NCBI GenBank assembly: GCA_947496705.1
Contig: CANMDW010000023.1
Span: 1-64,000 of the forward strand
Direction of reading: 5' to 3'
Length of the DNA: 64,000 nucleotides
Origin: an uncultured Aquimarina sp.
GTDB taxonomy: Bacteria; Bacteroidota; Bacteroidia; Flavobacteriales; Flavobacteriaceae
Shown: piece by piece, positions 17,909 through 26,503 of the stretch
Layout of the letters: each line of letters begins with the position of its first letter
Numbering within the stretch: the stretch's first letter is position 1
Made by a program: the position numbers and the translations under genes
Notes under the pieces: model-generated
Seen by the model: only the letters and a program-made list of their open reading frames with translations
What the model was told of the DNA's origin: nothing
Databases searched by the model: none

Positions 17909-17982
17909 TTTTGAGATAGTTTACTTATATTTTATTAAAACAACATTCGCGATTTTCGCCAGAGGTTGATCTAATCTGGCTG
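17909..17982 (-). promoter_or_regulatory. Candidate L19 leader (5' UTR of rplS)
   Basis: The ~70-nt untranslated leader between the promoter (17983) and the rplS start contains a short hairpin, GCCAGA/TCTGGC (17958-17963 with 17975-17980), close to the 5' end of the transcript. A structured L19 leader is known in Flavobacteria and thought to mediate autoregulation; whether this sequence matches that covariance model I could not test. Confidence 0.45.
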
Positions 17983-18013
17983 CAAAAATAAGTATTATTT
18001 GATTATCTGCAAG
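17983..18013 (-). promoter_or_regulatory. Bacteroidota-type promoter of rplS
   Basis: On the minus strand: CTTG (18010-18013), 19-bp spacer, TATTTTTG (17983-17990). The second element fits TAnnTTTG exactly and the first matches 3 of 4 bases of TTTG. Confidence 0.65.
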
Positions 18014-18117
18014 AGTTTTTACTATTATCTTATTTTCAATGTCAGAAGTATCCGGAAGTTTATTAAAAAATGAAGAGAGAATGACGTTTTAAAAATCTAA
18101 AACACTAACAGTCAATA

Positions 18118-18164
18118 CCCGACAGGTTTAGATGCCAAAACAAGTTTGGCACAAGCCTGTCAGG
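18118..18164. repeat. Palindromic repeat (GACAGG...CCTGTC type)
   Basis: Imperfect hairpin with 20-bp arms: 18119-18138 (starts CCGACAGG, ends GCCAAA) pairs with 18145-18164 (starts TTTGGC, ends CCTGTCAGG). It lies between trmD and rplS and resembles the CTGACAGG interspersed repeats of Bacteroidota. Confidence 0.7.
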
Positions 18165-18269
18165 TCTGATTTCGTGATAAAAAGATATTTTCCAAAGATC
18201 AACCTGAACATTACTGATACATTAATGGGTTACGGAGATTTCATCAATGGTTTAGAAAATTTTCGAATG

Positions 18270-18947
18270 CTAGTCTTCCAGCAAATCGGGTCTGCGCTTT
18301 TTGGTTCTTTGATAAGCCTGTTCTTCTCTCCATACCTCAATTTTTGGAAAATTACCTGAGGTTAAAACTTCTGGTACTTTCCAGCCTTTATATTCGGCAG
18401 GTCTTGTATAGATAGGAGGTGCCAGCAGATTGTCCTGAAACGAATCAGTAAGAGCAGAGGTCTCATTGCCTAATACTCCCGGAATAAGTCGAATAACTGC
18501 ATCACATAAAATCAATGCTCCCAGCTCACCTCCCGATAGTACATAATCACCTATAGATATTTCTTTGGTAATAAATTGATCTCTTACGCGTTGATCCACA
18601 CCTTTATAGTGCCCACATAGAATAATCAAATTACCTTTTAAGGATAGTTGATTTGCGATTCCTTGAGTCAATGTTTCGCCATCTGGTGTCATATATATGA
18701 CCTCGTCATAGTTTCTTTCAAATTTTAGTTTGGTGATACATTTATCTATGGGTTCTATCATCATTACCATACCGGCACCACCGCCAAACTGATAGTCATC
18801 GACCTGTTTATAATTGTCGGTTGTGTAATCTCGTAAATTGTGTAAGTGCACTTCTACTAATCCTTTTTCTATAGAGCGCTTCATTATAGAAGCTTCAAAA
18901 GGACTTTTTAGGATATCAGGAACTACGGTAATAATATCTATTCGCAT
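18270..18947 (-). CDS. trmD: tRNA (guanine-37 N1)-methyltransferase
   Basis: Methylates G37 next to the anticodon using S-adenosylmethionine, preventing +1 frameshifting. SPOUT/trefoil-knot motifs are present: YQFGGGAGMVMMIEP, MTPDGETLTQ, LCGHYKGVDQRV and GDYVLSGGELGALI. 225 aa from the chosen ATG at 18947 (MRIDIITVVPD), which is the conserved TrmD start; the frame extends 11 codons upstream. Followed 31 bp downstream-of-start side by the coiled-coil gene at 19011, the usual flavobacterial neighbour. Confidence 0.95.
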   Translation of the reverse strand: MRIDIITVVPDILKSPFEASIMKRSIEKGLVEVHLHNLRDYTTDNYKQVDDYQFGGGAGMVMMIEPIDKCITKLKFERNYDEVIYMTPDGETLTQGIANQLSLKGNLIILCGHYKGVDQRVRDQFITKEISIGDYVLSGGELGALILCDAVIRLIPGVLGNETSALTDSFQDNLLAPPIYTRPAEYKGWKVPEVLTSGNFPKIEVWREEQAYQRTKKRRPDLLED

Positions 18948-19010
18948 CTTTGATAGATTCTTTAGATTGCAAAGATGCAAAAGAATATAGTAAAAATCTA
19001 GAGGTTTGGT

Positions 19011-19625
19011 TTACTTTGCTCCGGCTTTACGCTGCTTATTGATCTCATCTTGAAGTTTGCGCATTACTTTTTGTTCACGTTCTAAAGCTCTACGTCTGTG
19101 ATCTTCAAATTCTGCTTCGGTTTCTGCCAAGGCTTTTCGGGCTTGCATAGTGACTGCATTGCTATTTCTAAATTTGAATACAAAAAAGCCTAAAAATAAT
19201 GCTAACCCTCCAACAATGAGCCACATGATAGTGTTGTAGCTTGCTTTGGTTACTGATGCACCAAAAAAGTTTAAACTATCTTTCTCGTTGGTAATAGTAG
19301 CAAGATTTTCATTTGTTTTTGCAAGTGATTCTTCGAGTCCGGTTATTGTGGATTTCTGTTCAGCGATTTGAAGATTTGTTGTATTTAGTTTAGACTCAAG
19401 AGTTTTAAGAGAATCTATGGTGTTTGCTTTAAGCTTGTTTAACCAAACTTGTTTCACAACTTTATAATCCTGGTATTTTCCTGATTTTTTTATAACAATA
19501 TCAAATTGCCCTTCGATCTTTTCTTGTTTTAAAGCTTGCTCAACAGCTACATTTTTCTCTTGTGTATATACAGTAGAAAAAGATAATAGTATGGTTAAAA
19601 CTAATAGATACTGTGGTAATTTCAT
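19011..19625 (-). CDS. Membrane-anchored coiled-coil protein upstream of trmD
   Basis: A 204-aa protein with signal peptide (~1-21, ends VYTQ), an extracytoplasmic coiled coil (~70-115; ESKLNTTNLQIAEQKSTITGLEESL), one TM helix (~133-151, WLIVGGLALFLGFFVF) and a basic, charged cytoplasmic helix (~165-204). It has no methyltransferase motifs, although such proteins are sometimes mislabelled after trmD. Same strand as trmD with 63 bp between them, so probably co-transcribed. Function unknown. Confidence 0.75.
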   Translation of the reverse strand: MKLPQYLLVLTILLSFSTVYTQEKNVAVEQALKQEKIEGQFDIVIKKSGKYQDYKVVKQVWLNKLKANTIDSLKTLESKLNTTNLQIAEQKSTITGLEESLAKTNENLATITNEKDSLNFFGASVTKASYNTIMWLIVGGLALFLGFFVFKFRNSNAVTMQARKALAETEAEFEDHRRRALEREQKVMRKLQDEINKQRKAGAK

Positions 19626-19880
19626 GCGTTTATACTTCTTAAATTTTTAATGATTGTGTGTCTAATTTCTCTCTATTCGCAAGAAGTAAGATAATAAAAA
19701 ATACCAATTTTTATTACTTATGGATGATTTTTGTATTCTTACGATTTCTTTTTTTGTGTTACTAATTTCTTCTGTAACGACAATAAATGTACGATATTGT
19801 AGGTAATTAAAAAGATTTTTTTGTAAGAATTTAAGAGAATGTAAAATTGGCGTTAGTTTATTGAAAATTAACAGTTTAAT

Positions 19881-19937
19881 TTTTTATCCTTCAAATCCAA
19901 TCAGGTGTTTTCTATTGATGAATTTGAAGGATAAAAA
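19881..19937. other. 16-bp-stem hairpin beyond the GAPDH terminator
   Basis: Arms TTTTTATCCTTCAAAT (19881-19896) and its perfect complement (19922-19937), with a 25-nt loop. The right arm shares the A/T run of the GAPDH terminator at 19941. It may be a second terminator or an element acting on transcripts from either side. The rest of the gap 19626-19880 shows nothing recognisable. Confidence 0.55.
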
Positions 19938-19956
19938 AAACCGTTATCGATAACGG
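19933..19956 (-). terminator. Terminator of the GAPDH gene
   Basis: Perfect palindrome CCGTTATCGATAACGG (19941-19956) followed on the minus strand by eight T (19940-19933), 27 bp past the gene's stop. Confidence 0.88.
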
Positions 19957-19982
19957 CTTTACAGACTTGTAAAAAATGCATA

Positions 19983-21431
19983 CTAGTAGTAAGTGAATCG
20001 CCTTACTTTGGCTATATATTTTGATAATCTTATTACCTGATGGCTATATCCGTATTCATTATCATACCATACATATAGAATTGCATTATGCCCTTTTGAA
20101 TCTACGATCGTAGCATTGCTGTCATAAATAGATGGTGCAGAAGAACCAACAATATCGCTCGACACAAGTTCGTTATCCAGAGAATATTTGATTTGTTCTA
20201 CCAAATCTCCCTCCAAAGCATATTTTTTGAGTATGGTATTCATACTTTCGATAGAAGTCTTTTTTTCCAAATTAAGGTTTAGAATAGCCAATGATCCGTT
20301 GGGTACAGGAACCCTTATTGCGTTTGAGGTTAATTTTCCTTCAAAACTTGGTAAAGCCTTGGCAACAGCCTTTCCTGCACCTGTTTCTGTGATGACCATA
20401 TTCAATGCAGCTGCACGGCCTCTTCGGTATTTTTTATGCATATTGTCTACAAGGTTCTGGTCATTGGTATATGCGTGTATCGTTTCCAAGTGACCATTAA
20501 CAACTCCGAAGCTTTGATCTACAGCTTGTAAAACCGGGGTAATAGCATTGGTGGTACAAGAGGCAGCCGAAAAAATATCTACTTTATCTGGATCATATTC
20601 TTTGTGATTTACTCCATGAACAATGTTTGGAACCCCTTTTCCTGGGGCTGTGAGTAATACTTTATCTATACCTTTGGCTGCAAGATGCCTGCTTAATGCC
20701 TCTTTATCCCTGAAAGCACCTGTATTATCTATAAGTAATGCGTTTTTAATTCCGTACGCGGTATAATCTATTTCTTCGGGATTATTGGCACTAATAATTT
20801 TTACTGTAGTGCCATTTATTATAAGAGCACTATTTGCTATATCAACTTCTACTGTACCTGCAAAATCCCCATGTACAGAGTCACTTTTTAGTAATGAAGC
20901 TCTTTTTTCTAACACTTCTTCGGTAACAGCTCCTCTGGTTATGATGGCTCTAAGTCTTAATTGATTTCCTTTACCGGTAATGGTCATGAGCTCACGAGCT
21001 ACAAGGCGGCCGATTCGCCCAAATCCATACAGCACTACATTTTTTGGAGAAATAGGCTTAAATTTCTTCGCGTCCTTTAGTTTGTTCTGAATAAAACGAT
21101 TTATCGAACCGTACTCATCTCCTGTTAAATGATATTCGTACGTAAGTTTACCTATGTCCAATTTTGATGGTGGTAGATCCATTAACTTGATAGCCTCTGC
21201 AATTTCGGCAGAATCAAAAATCGAGATGGGTTTTTGTACAAATTCTCCGGCATATTCATGAAGATTAATGATCTCACTTACATTTTTATCCATTAATTGA
21301 TTCCGGAAAAGTACCAGTTCAACCGCGTTATCATACCATAGGTCACTTATTGTTTTAATAAAGGCTACTGTTGCACGGCGCCTATCTGCCTGAAAAGCAA
21401 GTTCTTTTTCATAAACTTCGTTAGAGCTCAT
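19983..21431 (-). CDS. Glyceraldehyde-3-phosphate dehydrogenase, long form
   Basis: Interconverts glyceraldehyde-3-phosphate and 1,3-bisphosphoglycerate. The 482-aa protein has a ~130-residue N-terminal extension (all-helical, LWYDNAVELVLFRNQL) before the Rossmann motif GFGRIGR (136-142). The catalytic Cys is in SAASCTTNAITP (Cys292). Normal GAPDH is ~335 aa. The long form is found in Bacteroidota and Gammaproteobacteria, often alongside a short GapA, and has been linked to gluconeogenic flow; no second gap gene is in the window. Own promoter (21467-21497) and terminator. Confidence 0.93.
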   Translation of the reverse strand: MSSNEVYEKELAFQADRRRATVAFIKTISDLWYDNAVELVLFRNQLMDKNVSEIINLHEYAGEFVQKPISIFDSAEIAEAIKLMDLPPSKLDIGKLTYEYHLTGDEYGSINRFIQNKLKDAKKFKPISPKNVVLYGFGRIGRLVARELMTITGKGNQLRLRAIITRGAVTEEVLEKRASLLKSDSVHGDFAGTVEVDIANSALIINGTTVKIISANNPEEIDYTAYGIKNALLIDNTGAFRDKEALSRHLAAKGIDKVLLTAPGKGVPNIVHGVNHKEYDPDKVDIFSAASCTTNAITPVLQAVDQSFGVVNGHLETIHAYTNDQNLVDNMHKKYRRGRAAALNMVITETGAGKAVAKALPSFEGKLTSNAIRVPVPNGSLAILNLNLEKKTSIESMNTILKKYALEGDLVEQIKYSLDNELVSSDIVGSSAPSIYDSNATIVDSKGHNAILYVWYDNEYGYSHQVIRLSKYIAKVRRFTYY

Positions 21432-21466
21432 AATGTGTTGTGTTTTAATAGTCTTGAAATTTTGTG

Positions 21467-21497
21467 CAAAAATATCTATTTCAAACGTTTTCGTAAA
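21467..21497 (-). promoter_or_regulatory. Bacteroidota-type promoter of the GAPDH gene
   Basis: On the minus strand: TTTA (21494-21497), 19-bp spacer, TATTTTTG (21467-21474, exact TAnnTTTG). It lies 36 bp before the start codon. Confidence 0.65.
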
Positions 21498-21510
21498 GCC
21501 TTTTTTAATA

Positions 21511-21543
21511 AAAAAATCCCATTACTTTGTTGAAGTAATGGGA
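21511..21543 (-). terminator. Terminator of the HtrA protease gene
   Basis: Stem TCCCATTACTT (21517-21527) / AAGTAATGGGA (21533-21543) with a 5-nt loop, followed by T runs on the minus strand, 40 bp after the stop. It lies directly upstream of the GAPDH promoter and insulates the two genes. Confidence 0.87.
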
Positions 21544-21583
21544 GTAGTGATTTTATCTGGTTTTTTATCCTTTTTCTTATCAA

Positions 21584-23002
21584 TTATTGAAATACAAATT
21601 CTCTTTTTTCACCATTTCGATCAACAAGGCTAATGGTAATATCGTCATCCTTATACTTGCTTTCTATAATTTCTTTTACCTCGAGCACGTTCTTTACTTT
21701 TTTACCATCGATTTCACTAATGATAAGCCCTTCTAAATTATATCTTTTCATTCTTGAGCTCAACGCTTTACTAATAACCACTCCATGATCGAGATTAAAC
21801 TTTTTTAAATAATCCTTACTAGGAGGATTCATCACCTCGACTCCTACATCTTCAATATTATAATTCTGAATTTCATATTTTGACAAAGTAACCGGAAGTA
21901 TAAGTTCCTTATTCTTTCTCAGTACTTTTACTCTAATAATGTCTTTCGGTCTCTTGCTATTCACATATCCTGTGAGATCTGCAAATTTTCTGATAGGCAA
22001 TCCATCAATTTCCCGGATTACATCTCCTTCTATTATTCCTGCTTTTCTGGCTCCACTATCTTCTGCTACCGAAGCTACAAAAACACCTTGCGAAACCGAA
22101 ATATTATATTCTTCCATAGCTTTTGGGTTGATAGTACCACCTCGAATTCCCAAAATCCCACGTTGTACCCCTCCATATTCCAAAATATCTTCTACAATTT
22201 TACGGGCATTATTAGAAGGCACAGCAAAAGCATATCCTACATAACTTCCGGTTTGTGAAGTAATGGCAGTATTAATACCAATCAATTCGCCTTTTGTGTT
22301 CACCAATGCACCTCCGCTATTTCCCGGGTTAATTGCTGCATCAGTTTGTATAAAAGATTGAATATTATCATCTAATTCATTTAGATCTCTCGATTTTGCA
22401 CTTATAATGCCTGCAGTAACAGTAGAAGTAAGATTAAAAGGATTACCTACCGCAAGTACCCATTCTCCAATTTTGGCAACATCAGAATCCCCAAAAGGAA
22501 TATAAGACAGTTTTTCGTCTGTGTCAATCTTAATTAAAGCAATGTCAGATTGCGGAGCTTTACCAATTATTTCGGCTTTATACGATTTGTTGTTATTTAA
22601 AGTTACCTCAAGATCTGTAGCTCCATCAATTACATGATTGTTAGTAACAATATATCCATCCTCAGTTATAATTACTCCAGATCCCACACCCTGAATCCTT
22701 CTTTCCTGAGCACCTCCGTTTCTGAAGAACTCCATAAGATTTCTTGGTGTACGGGATACTCCATATTGTTTAACATGTACTACGGCATTTACTGTTTTTT
22801 CTGCAGCCAAAGTAAAATCAATGCTGGCATTTGGTATATTCGCATTAGTACTGGTAGTGGTATAAGTAGTTGGAATTAGATTTGGGATAGCTTCGTTTTG
22901 CGCAGTAACAACATTTTGTGGTTCTAAAAATATTTTATAGGCACCTAAAGTCAAAACTCCTGCAAGTACAGCCACAACCAATAAGCTCAAGTATCTTTTC
23001 AT
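21584..23002 (-). CDS. HtrA/DegP-type periplasmic serine protease
   Basis: Envelope quality-control protease (472 aa). N-terminal signal anchor (~5-24), trypsin-like domain with triad His123 (VTNNHVID), Asp153 (QSDIALIKID) and Ser229 (NPGNSGGALVN), then PDZ1 (~285-370; GVFVASVAEDSGARKAGIIEGDVI) and a diverged PDZ2 (~390-470). In the family it degrades misfolded exported proteins. Monocistronic, divergent from dapF across a 163-bp region. Confidence 0.93.
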   Translation of the reverse strand: MKRYLSLLVVAVLAGVLTLGAYKIFLEPQNVVTAQNEAIPNLIPTTYTTTSTNANIPNASIDFTLAAEKTVNAVVHVKQYGVSRTPRNLMEFFRNGGAQERRIQGVGSGVIITEDGYIVTNNHVIDGATDLEVTLNNNKSYKAEIIGKAPQSDIALIKIDTDEKLSYIPFGDSDVAKIGEWVLAVGNPFNLTSTVTAGIISAKSRDLNELDDNIQSFIQTDAAINPGNSGGALVNTKGELIGINTAITSQTGSYVGYAFAVPSNNARKIVEDILEYGGVQRGILGIRGGTINPKAMEEYNISVSQGVFVASVAEDSGARKAGIIEGDVIREIDGLPIRKFADLTGYVNSKRPKDIIRVKVLRKNKELILPVTLSKYEIQNYNIEDVGVEVMNPPSKDYLKKFNLDHGVVISKALSSRMKRYNLEGLIISEIDGKKVKNVLEVKEIIESKYKDDDITISLVDRNGEKREFVFQ

Positions 23003-23138
23003 TTTCTTATCTTTTTTGTTCGATTTAACTATTACTACTATAATAGACTATCAATAACTCTTAAAATTACAATTATAGTATACTTTTTTTATGATATTTA
23101 ACTCACAATTAACAACGACTTTATGTTCACATTCTTTG

Positions 23139-23146
23139 TACCTTTG
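23139..23146 (+). promoter_or_regulatory. -7 element of the dapF operon promoter
   Basis: TACCTTTG is an exact TAnnTTTG element 19 bp before the dapF start. No clear TTTG -33 box; the best is TTTA at 23120-23123 with a short 15-bp spacer. Confidence 0.5.
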
Positions 23147-23165
23147 CCTTTTTAATTGAAGAATA

Positions 23166-23951
23166 ATGATCCTTACTTTTTATAAATATCAAGGTACGGG
23201 CAATGATTTTATCATCGTTGATAATAGAGAGTCTATACTCTCCAAAAATAATACCAAATTATTTGCCAGACTTTGTGACAGAAAATTTGGTATCGGAGCC
23301 GATGGTTTTATGTTGTTGGAACTTCCTCAAAATGAAGAAGATGATTTTACGATGGTGTATTTTAATGCCGATGGTAATGAGAGCTCTATGTGTGGTAATG
23401 GAGGGAGATGTTTGGTGGCTTTTGCTGCTTTCCTGAAAATTATTAAGGATAGAGCTACCTTCACAGCGATTGATGGAAAACATCATGCAGAGATCAAAAA
23501 CGGGTTGGTGTATCTGCAAATGCAAGATGTTACTGAAATCAAGAGATACGATTCTCATATGTTTCTGAATACAGGTTCTCCACATCATGTTGCTATGGTT
23601 GAAGGCTTATCCAATTATGATGTTACTGCTATTGGTCGAAAAATAAGAAACGGAGCTCCTTATTTTGAAGCAGGCAGTAATGTGAATTTTGTGGAAAAGA
23701 AAAATGAAAACTTATTTGCAGTGCGTACTTATGAACGAGGGGTTGAAGATGAAACCCTTTCCTGTGGAACTGGTGTAACAGCAGTTGCACTTTCTATGCA
23801 TGCTTCCAAATTAACAGATAATGAAGAGGTTAGTATTTACACTTTAGGAGGAGAATTGAAAGTTACTTTTAATTCAACCAAAGATGGATATGAGAATGTT
23901 TTTTTGATAGGCCCTGCAGAGCAGGTTTTTAAAGGTGAAATAGAATGTTAA
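23166..23951 (+). CDS. dapF: Diaminopimelate epimerase
   Basis: Converts LL- to meso-diaminopimelate for lysine and peptidoglycan synthesis, a cofactor-free two-cysteine epimerase. Both catalytic cysteines are visible: Cys76 in MCGNGGRC and Cys200 in LSCGTGVTA. Length 261 aa, normal. First gene of a coupled operon: its end overlaps the GNAT gene by 7 bp, which in turn overlaps mltG, linking precursor synthesis to wall remodelling. Confidence 0.96.
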   Translation: MILTFYKYQGTGNDFIIVDNRESILSKNNTKLFARLCDRKFGIGADGFMLLELPQNEEDDFTMVYFNADGNESSMCGNGGRCLVAFAAFLKIIKDRATFTAIDGKHHAEIKNGLVYLQMQDVTEIKRYDSHMFLNTGSPHHVAMVEGLSNYDVTAIGRKIRNGAPYFEAGSNVNFVEKKNENLFAVRTYERGVEDETLSCGTGVTAVALSMHASKLTDNEEVSIYTLGGELKVTFNSTKDGYENVFLIGPAEQVFKGEIEC

Positions 23952-24472
23952 CTTTAAAAGGAAAAAATATCTATTTACGTGCTCTTGAGCCCGAAGATCT
24001 TGATTTTGTTTATATTGTAGAAAATGACGAGCAGATTTGGCAGATGAGCGCCACTCAAACACCATATTCCCGGTTTTTGATCAAACAATATTTAGAAAAT
24101 GCACACAAAGATATATATGAAGTAAAACAATTGCGATTGGTGATCTGTTCTAATGATCATGCTGCATTAGGCCTTATAGACTTGTTTGAATATAACCCTG
24201 TGCATAACAGAGCGGGAGTGGGCATTCTAATTGCTGAACAAGAAAACAGGGGTAAAGGTTATGGAGCCGAAGCCCTGGATCTAATAATAAAGTACGGAGC
24301 TACCCACCTTCATTTGCATCAATTATACGCAAATATTGCTGAAGATAATGCAACCAGTATTAAATTATTTGAGAAATGTGGTTTTACCAAAATAGGAGTG
24401 AAAAAAGAGTGGAATTTGGTAAAGAATACTTATAAAGACGAACTTTTATATCAATTACTGTATGTACATTAA
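23945..24472 (+). CDS. GNAT-family N-acetyltransferase (RimJ/RimL-like)
   Basis: A 175-aa GNAT fold: LRALEPEDLDFVY at the N-terminus, the acetyl-CoA binding loop ENRGKGYGAEAL (~95-106), and LFEKCGFTKIG near the end. The pattern is that of the RimJ/SpeG-like branch (Acetyltransf_3), which acetylates protein N-termini or polyamines; the substrate is not predictable. Overlaps dapF by 7 bp and mltG by 11 bp, so it is always made with them. Confidence 0.85.
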   Translation: MLTLKGKNIYLRALEPEDLDFVYIVENDEQIWQMSATQTPYSRFLIKQYLENAHKDIYEVKQLRLVICSNDHAALGLIDLFEYNPVHNRAGVGILIAEQENRGKGYGAEALDLIIKYGATHLHLHQLYANIAEDNATSIKLFEKCGFTKIGVKKEWNLVKNTYKDELLYQLLYVH

Positions 24473-25505
24473 AAAAATACTATTAATTATAGCACTGTTA
24501 GGCTTGCTTGCAGGAGGGATTTTTGCCTACTATGTATATCAGGCTGTTTTTTCGCCAAATACTCGTTTTGAAACTAAAACTGCTACCGTGCACATACCAA
24601 CAGGAGCAACATATACAGAGCTTATCGAAGCGATGAGCCCTTTGGTAAAGGATATTTATAGTTTTGATAGAATTGCCAGAAGGAAAGGATATGTTGATAA
24701 TATAAAAGCCGGACGTTATATTTTACAAAAAGATCTGAATAATAATGATATCATAAATGTTTTACGTAGTAAAAATACTCCAATCCAGCTTAGCTTCAAT
24801 AATCAGGAAAGGCTTGAGAACCTGGCAGGGCGAATCGCAATGCAAATTGAAGCCGATAGTATTTCACTACTAGAGACCTTTAAAGAAGAAGCCTTTTTGG
24901 AGAACAACTCATTTTCTTTAGAAACAGCATTAGCAATGTATATCCCAAATAAGTATGAGTTTTTTTGGAACACTTCTGCGAAGCAGTTTAGAGACAGAAT
25001 GGTAAAAGAACATGGTCGTTTTTGGAATGAAAAACGTGTGTCGAAAGCAAAGGAGATAGGGCTCACAAAAAATGAAGTTACAACTTTGGCCTCTATAGTA
25101 CAGAAAGAAACTGCTAAAGTCGATGAACGGCCAAGAGTAGCAGGAGTATACATGAATCGATATACCAATGGTTGGAAGTTGGATGCAGATCCTACCATTA
25201 TTTATGCGCTGAAACTACATAAAAATGATTGGAATACGGTTATTAAACGAGTTTTATATAAAGATTTAGAATTAGATAGCCCTTATAACACTTATAAATA
25301 CAAAGAATTACCTCCTGGACCTATAGCCATGCCCGATATTTCTTCTATCGATGCAGTTCTTAATTATGAAAAGCATGAATATTACTTTTTTGTTGCCGAT
25401 ATGGAAAACGTTGGATATCATAAATTTGCTAAGACGATTGCTCAGCATAATCGCAATAAAAAACAGTATGTAGACTGGATTAATAAACAGGGTATAAAAC
25501 GGTAA
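24462..25505 (+). CDS. mltG: Endolytic peptidoglycan transglycosylase MltG
   Basis: Inner-membrane lytic transglycosylase that cuts nascent glycan strands and sets their length. N-terminal TM helix (~5-25), LysM-like segment, then the YceG domain with ASIVQKETAKVDERPRVAGVY (catalytic Glu in QKE) and LDADPTIIYAL. Length 347 aa, normal. Third gene of the dapF operon, overlapping GNAT by 11 bp. Confidence 0.94.
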   Translation: MYIKKILLIIALLGLLAGGIFAYYVYQAVFSPNTRFETKTATVHIPTGATYTELIEAMSPLVKDIYSFDRIARRKGYVDNIKAGRYILQKDLNNNDIINVLRSKNTPIQLSFNNQERLENLAGRIAMQIEADSISLLETFKEEAFLENNSFSLETALAMYIPNKYEFFWNTSAKQFRDRMVKEHGRFWNEKRVSKAKEIGLTKNEVTTLASIVQKETAKVDERPRVAGVYMNRYTNGWKLDADPTIIYALKLHKNDWNTVIKRVLYKDLELDSPYNTYKYKELPPGPIAMPDISSIDAVLNYEKHEYYFFVADMENVGYHKFAKTIAQHNRNKKQYVDWINKQGIKR

Positions 25506-25789
25506 ATTTACAACTGTTTTTTTGTAGGAAAAAATGGAAGTTTTCTTCTTTTTAGGTTAAAATCAACACGAACTTATTAACAAAATCACAAAGTTTTTTG
25601 TGAATTACGTGATAATTTAACGATTCAATTTTTTCCGACTAAAACACTTAGTTTGACGTTTAAGTGTCATTCTTAAGGGTTTTTAGGCCTTTTTTAGCCG
25701 TTTATTTTCTTTTTTTTTACTGTAAAACACTGTTTTTCAGTATTATAATTATTTTAACACACGACCCTTTATATATGTGAAAAATATTG

Positions 25790-25797
25790 TATATTTG
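25790..25797 (+). promoter_or_regulatory. -7 element of the promoter for the lysozyme-like gene
   Basis: TATATTTG, an exact TAnnTTTG element, 60 bp before the start at 25858. It implies a ~55-nt leader that contains the hairpin at 25805-25853. Confidence 0.6.
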
Positions 25798-25804
25798 CAC
25801 CGCA

Positions 25805-25853
25805 AAAATTTAAGTAGATGGGAACGTTTTTTTGACGGCTACTTAGAAATTTT
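25805..25853 (+). promoter_or_regulatory. 5' UTR stem-loop directly before the start codon
   Basis: Arms AAAATTTAAGTAG (25805-25817) and CTACTTAGAAATTTT (25839-25853, one bulge or mismatch region) enclose a ~21-nt loop. The stem ends 4 nt before the ATG at 25858, so it could hide the initiation region. Role unknown. Confidence 0.5.
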
Positions 25854-25857
25854 TTAT

Positions 25858-26499
25858 ATGATAAAGAAGATAATAGGGTTATCTATATTACTTACAATTG
25901 GGGGAATACTTTTGTTAAGTTTTACAACAGAAAAAAGTCGGGATTTTAGCTCTTATAGCACTGCTGGTTTGGATTTGTATTACATCGCTCCTAACTTTAA
26001 TGAGATAGACGATGATAGTGCATTTCTTTCACCTAAATTAGGGAAATCATACATTGGGTTTAAAGAAGCAGTTGCTTTTAAAGAATCCCGCGGCGATTAT
26101 GGAGTGGTAAATCAATTTGGATACATGGGTAAATACCAGTTTGGTAAAGGAACTTTGGATCTAATTGGGGTTAAGATAAGCAGAAGTGAGTTTCTTAGCA
26201 ACCCCGAACTTCAGGAGAAAGCTTTTTATGCATATCTGTCTAGAAATAAATGGGTTTTACGCAGAGATATAAAGTGGTTTGTTGGTAAAAGAATGAATGG
26301 AATAGAAGTGACAGAATCAGGAATACTGGCAGCGGCCCATTTGGCAGGTCCTAATGCGGTGAAACGCTATTTGCGTAGTGGAGGAGTAGAAGGGTTTGCT
26401 GATGCATTTGGGACAACCATCCGTTACTATATGAAGAGATTTGGGGGATACGACACCTCTTTTGTTGTTACCAATAGAAAAGCAAAAGCCATTTTGTAA
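25858..26499 (+). CDS. Lysozyme-like (SLT-fold) putative peptidoglycan hydrolase
   Basis: A 213-aa exported protein: signal/TM segment (~4-22), then a lysozyme-like domain with KEAVAFKESRGDYGVVN, where Glu of KESRG is the likely catalytic acid, followed by GYMGKYQFGKGTL and AAHLAGPNAVKRYL, as in transglycosylase-like proteins. The exact family is uncertain. The start is ATG 25858 (MIKKIIGLS); the frame continues upstream but through the promoter. It follows mltG but has its own promoter. Confidence 0.75.
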   Translation: MIKKIIGLSILLTIGGILLLSFTTEKSRDFSSYSTAGLDLYYIAPNFNEIDDDSAFLSPKLGKSYIGFKEAVAFKESRGDYGVVNQFGYMGKYQFGKGTLDLIGVKISRSEFLSNPELQEKAFYAYLSRNKWVLRRDIKWFVGKRMNGIEVTESGILAAAHLAGPNAVKRYLRSGGVEGFADAFGTTIRYYMKRFGGYDTSFVVTNRKAKAIL

Positions 26500-26503
26500 G
26501 TTT

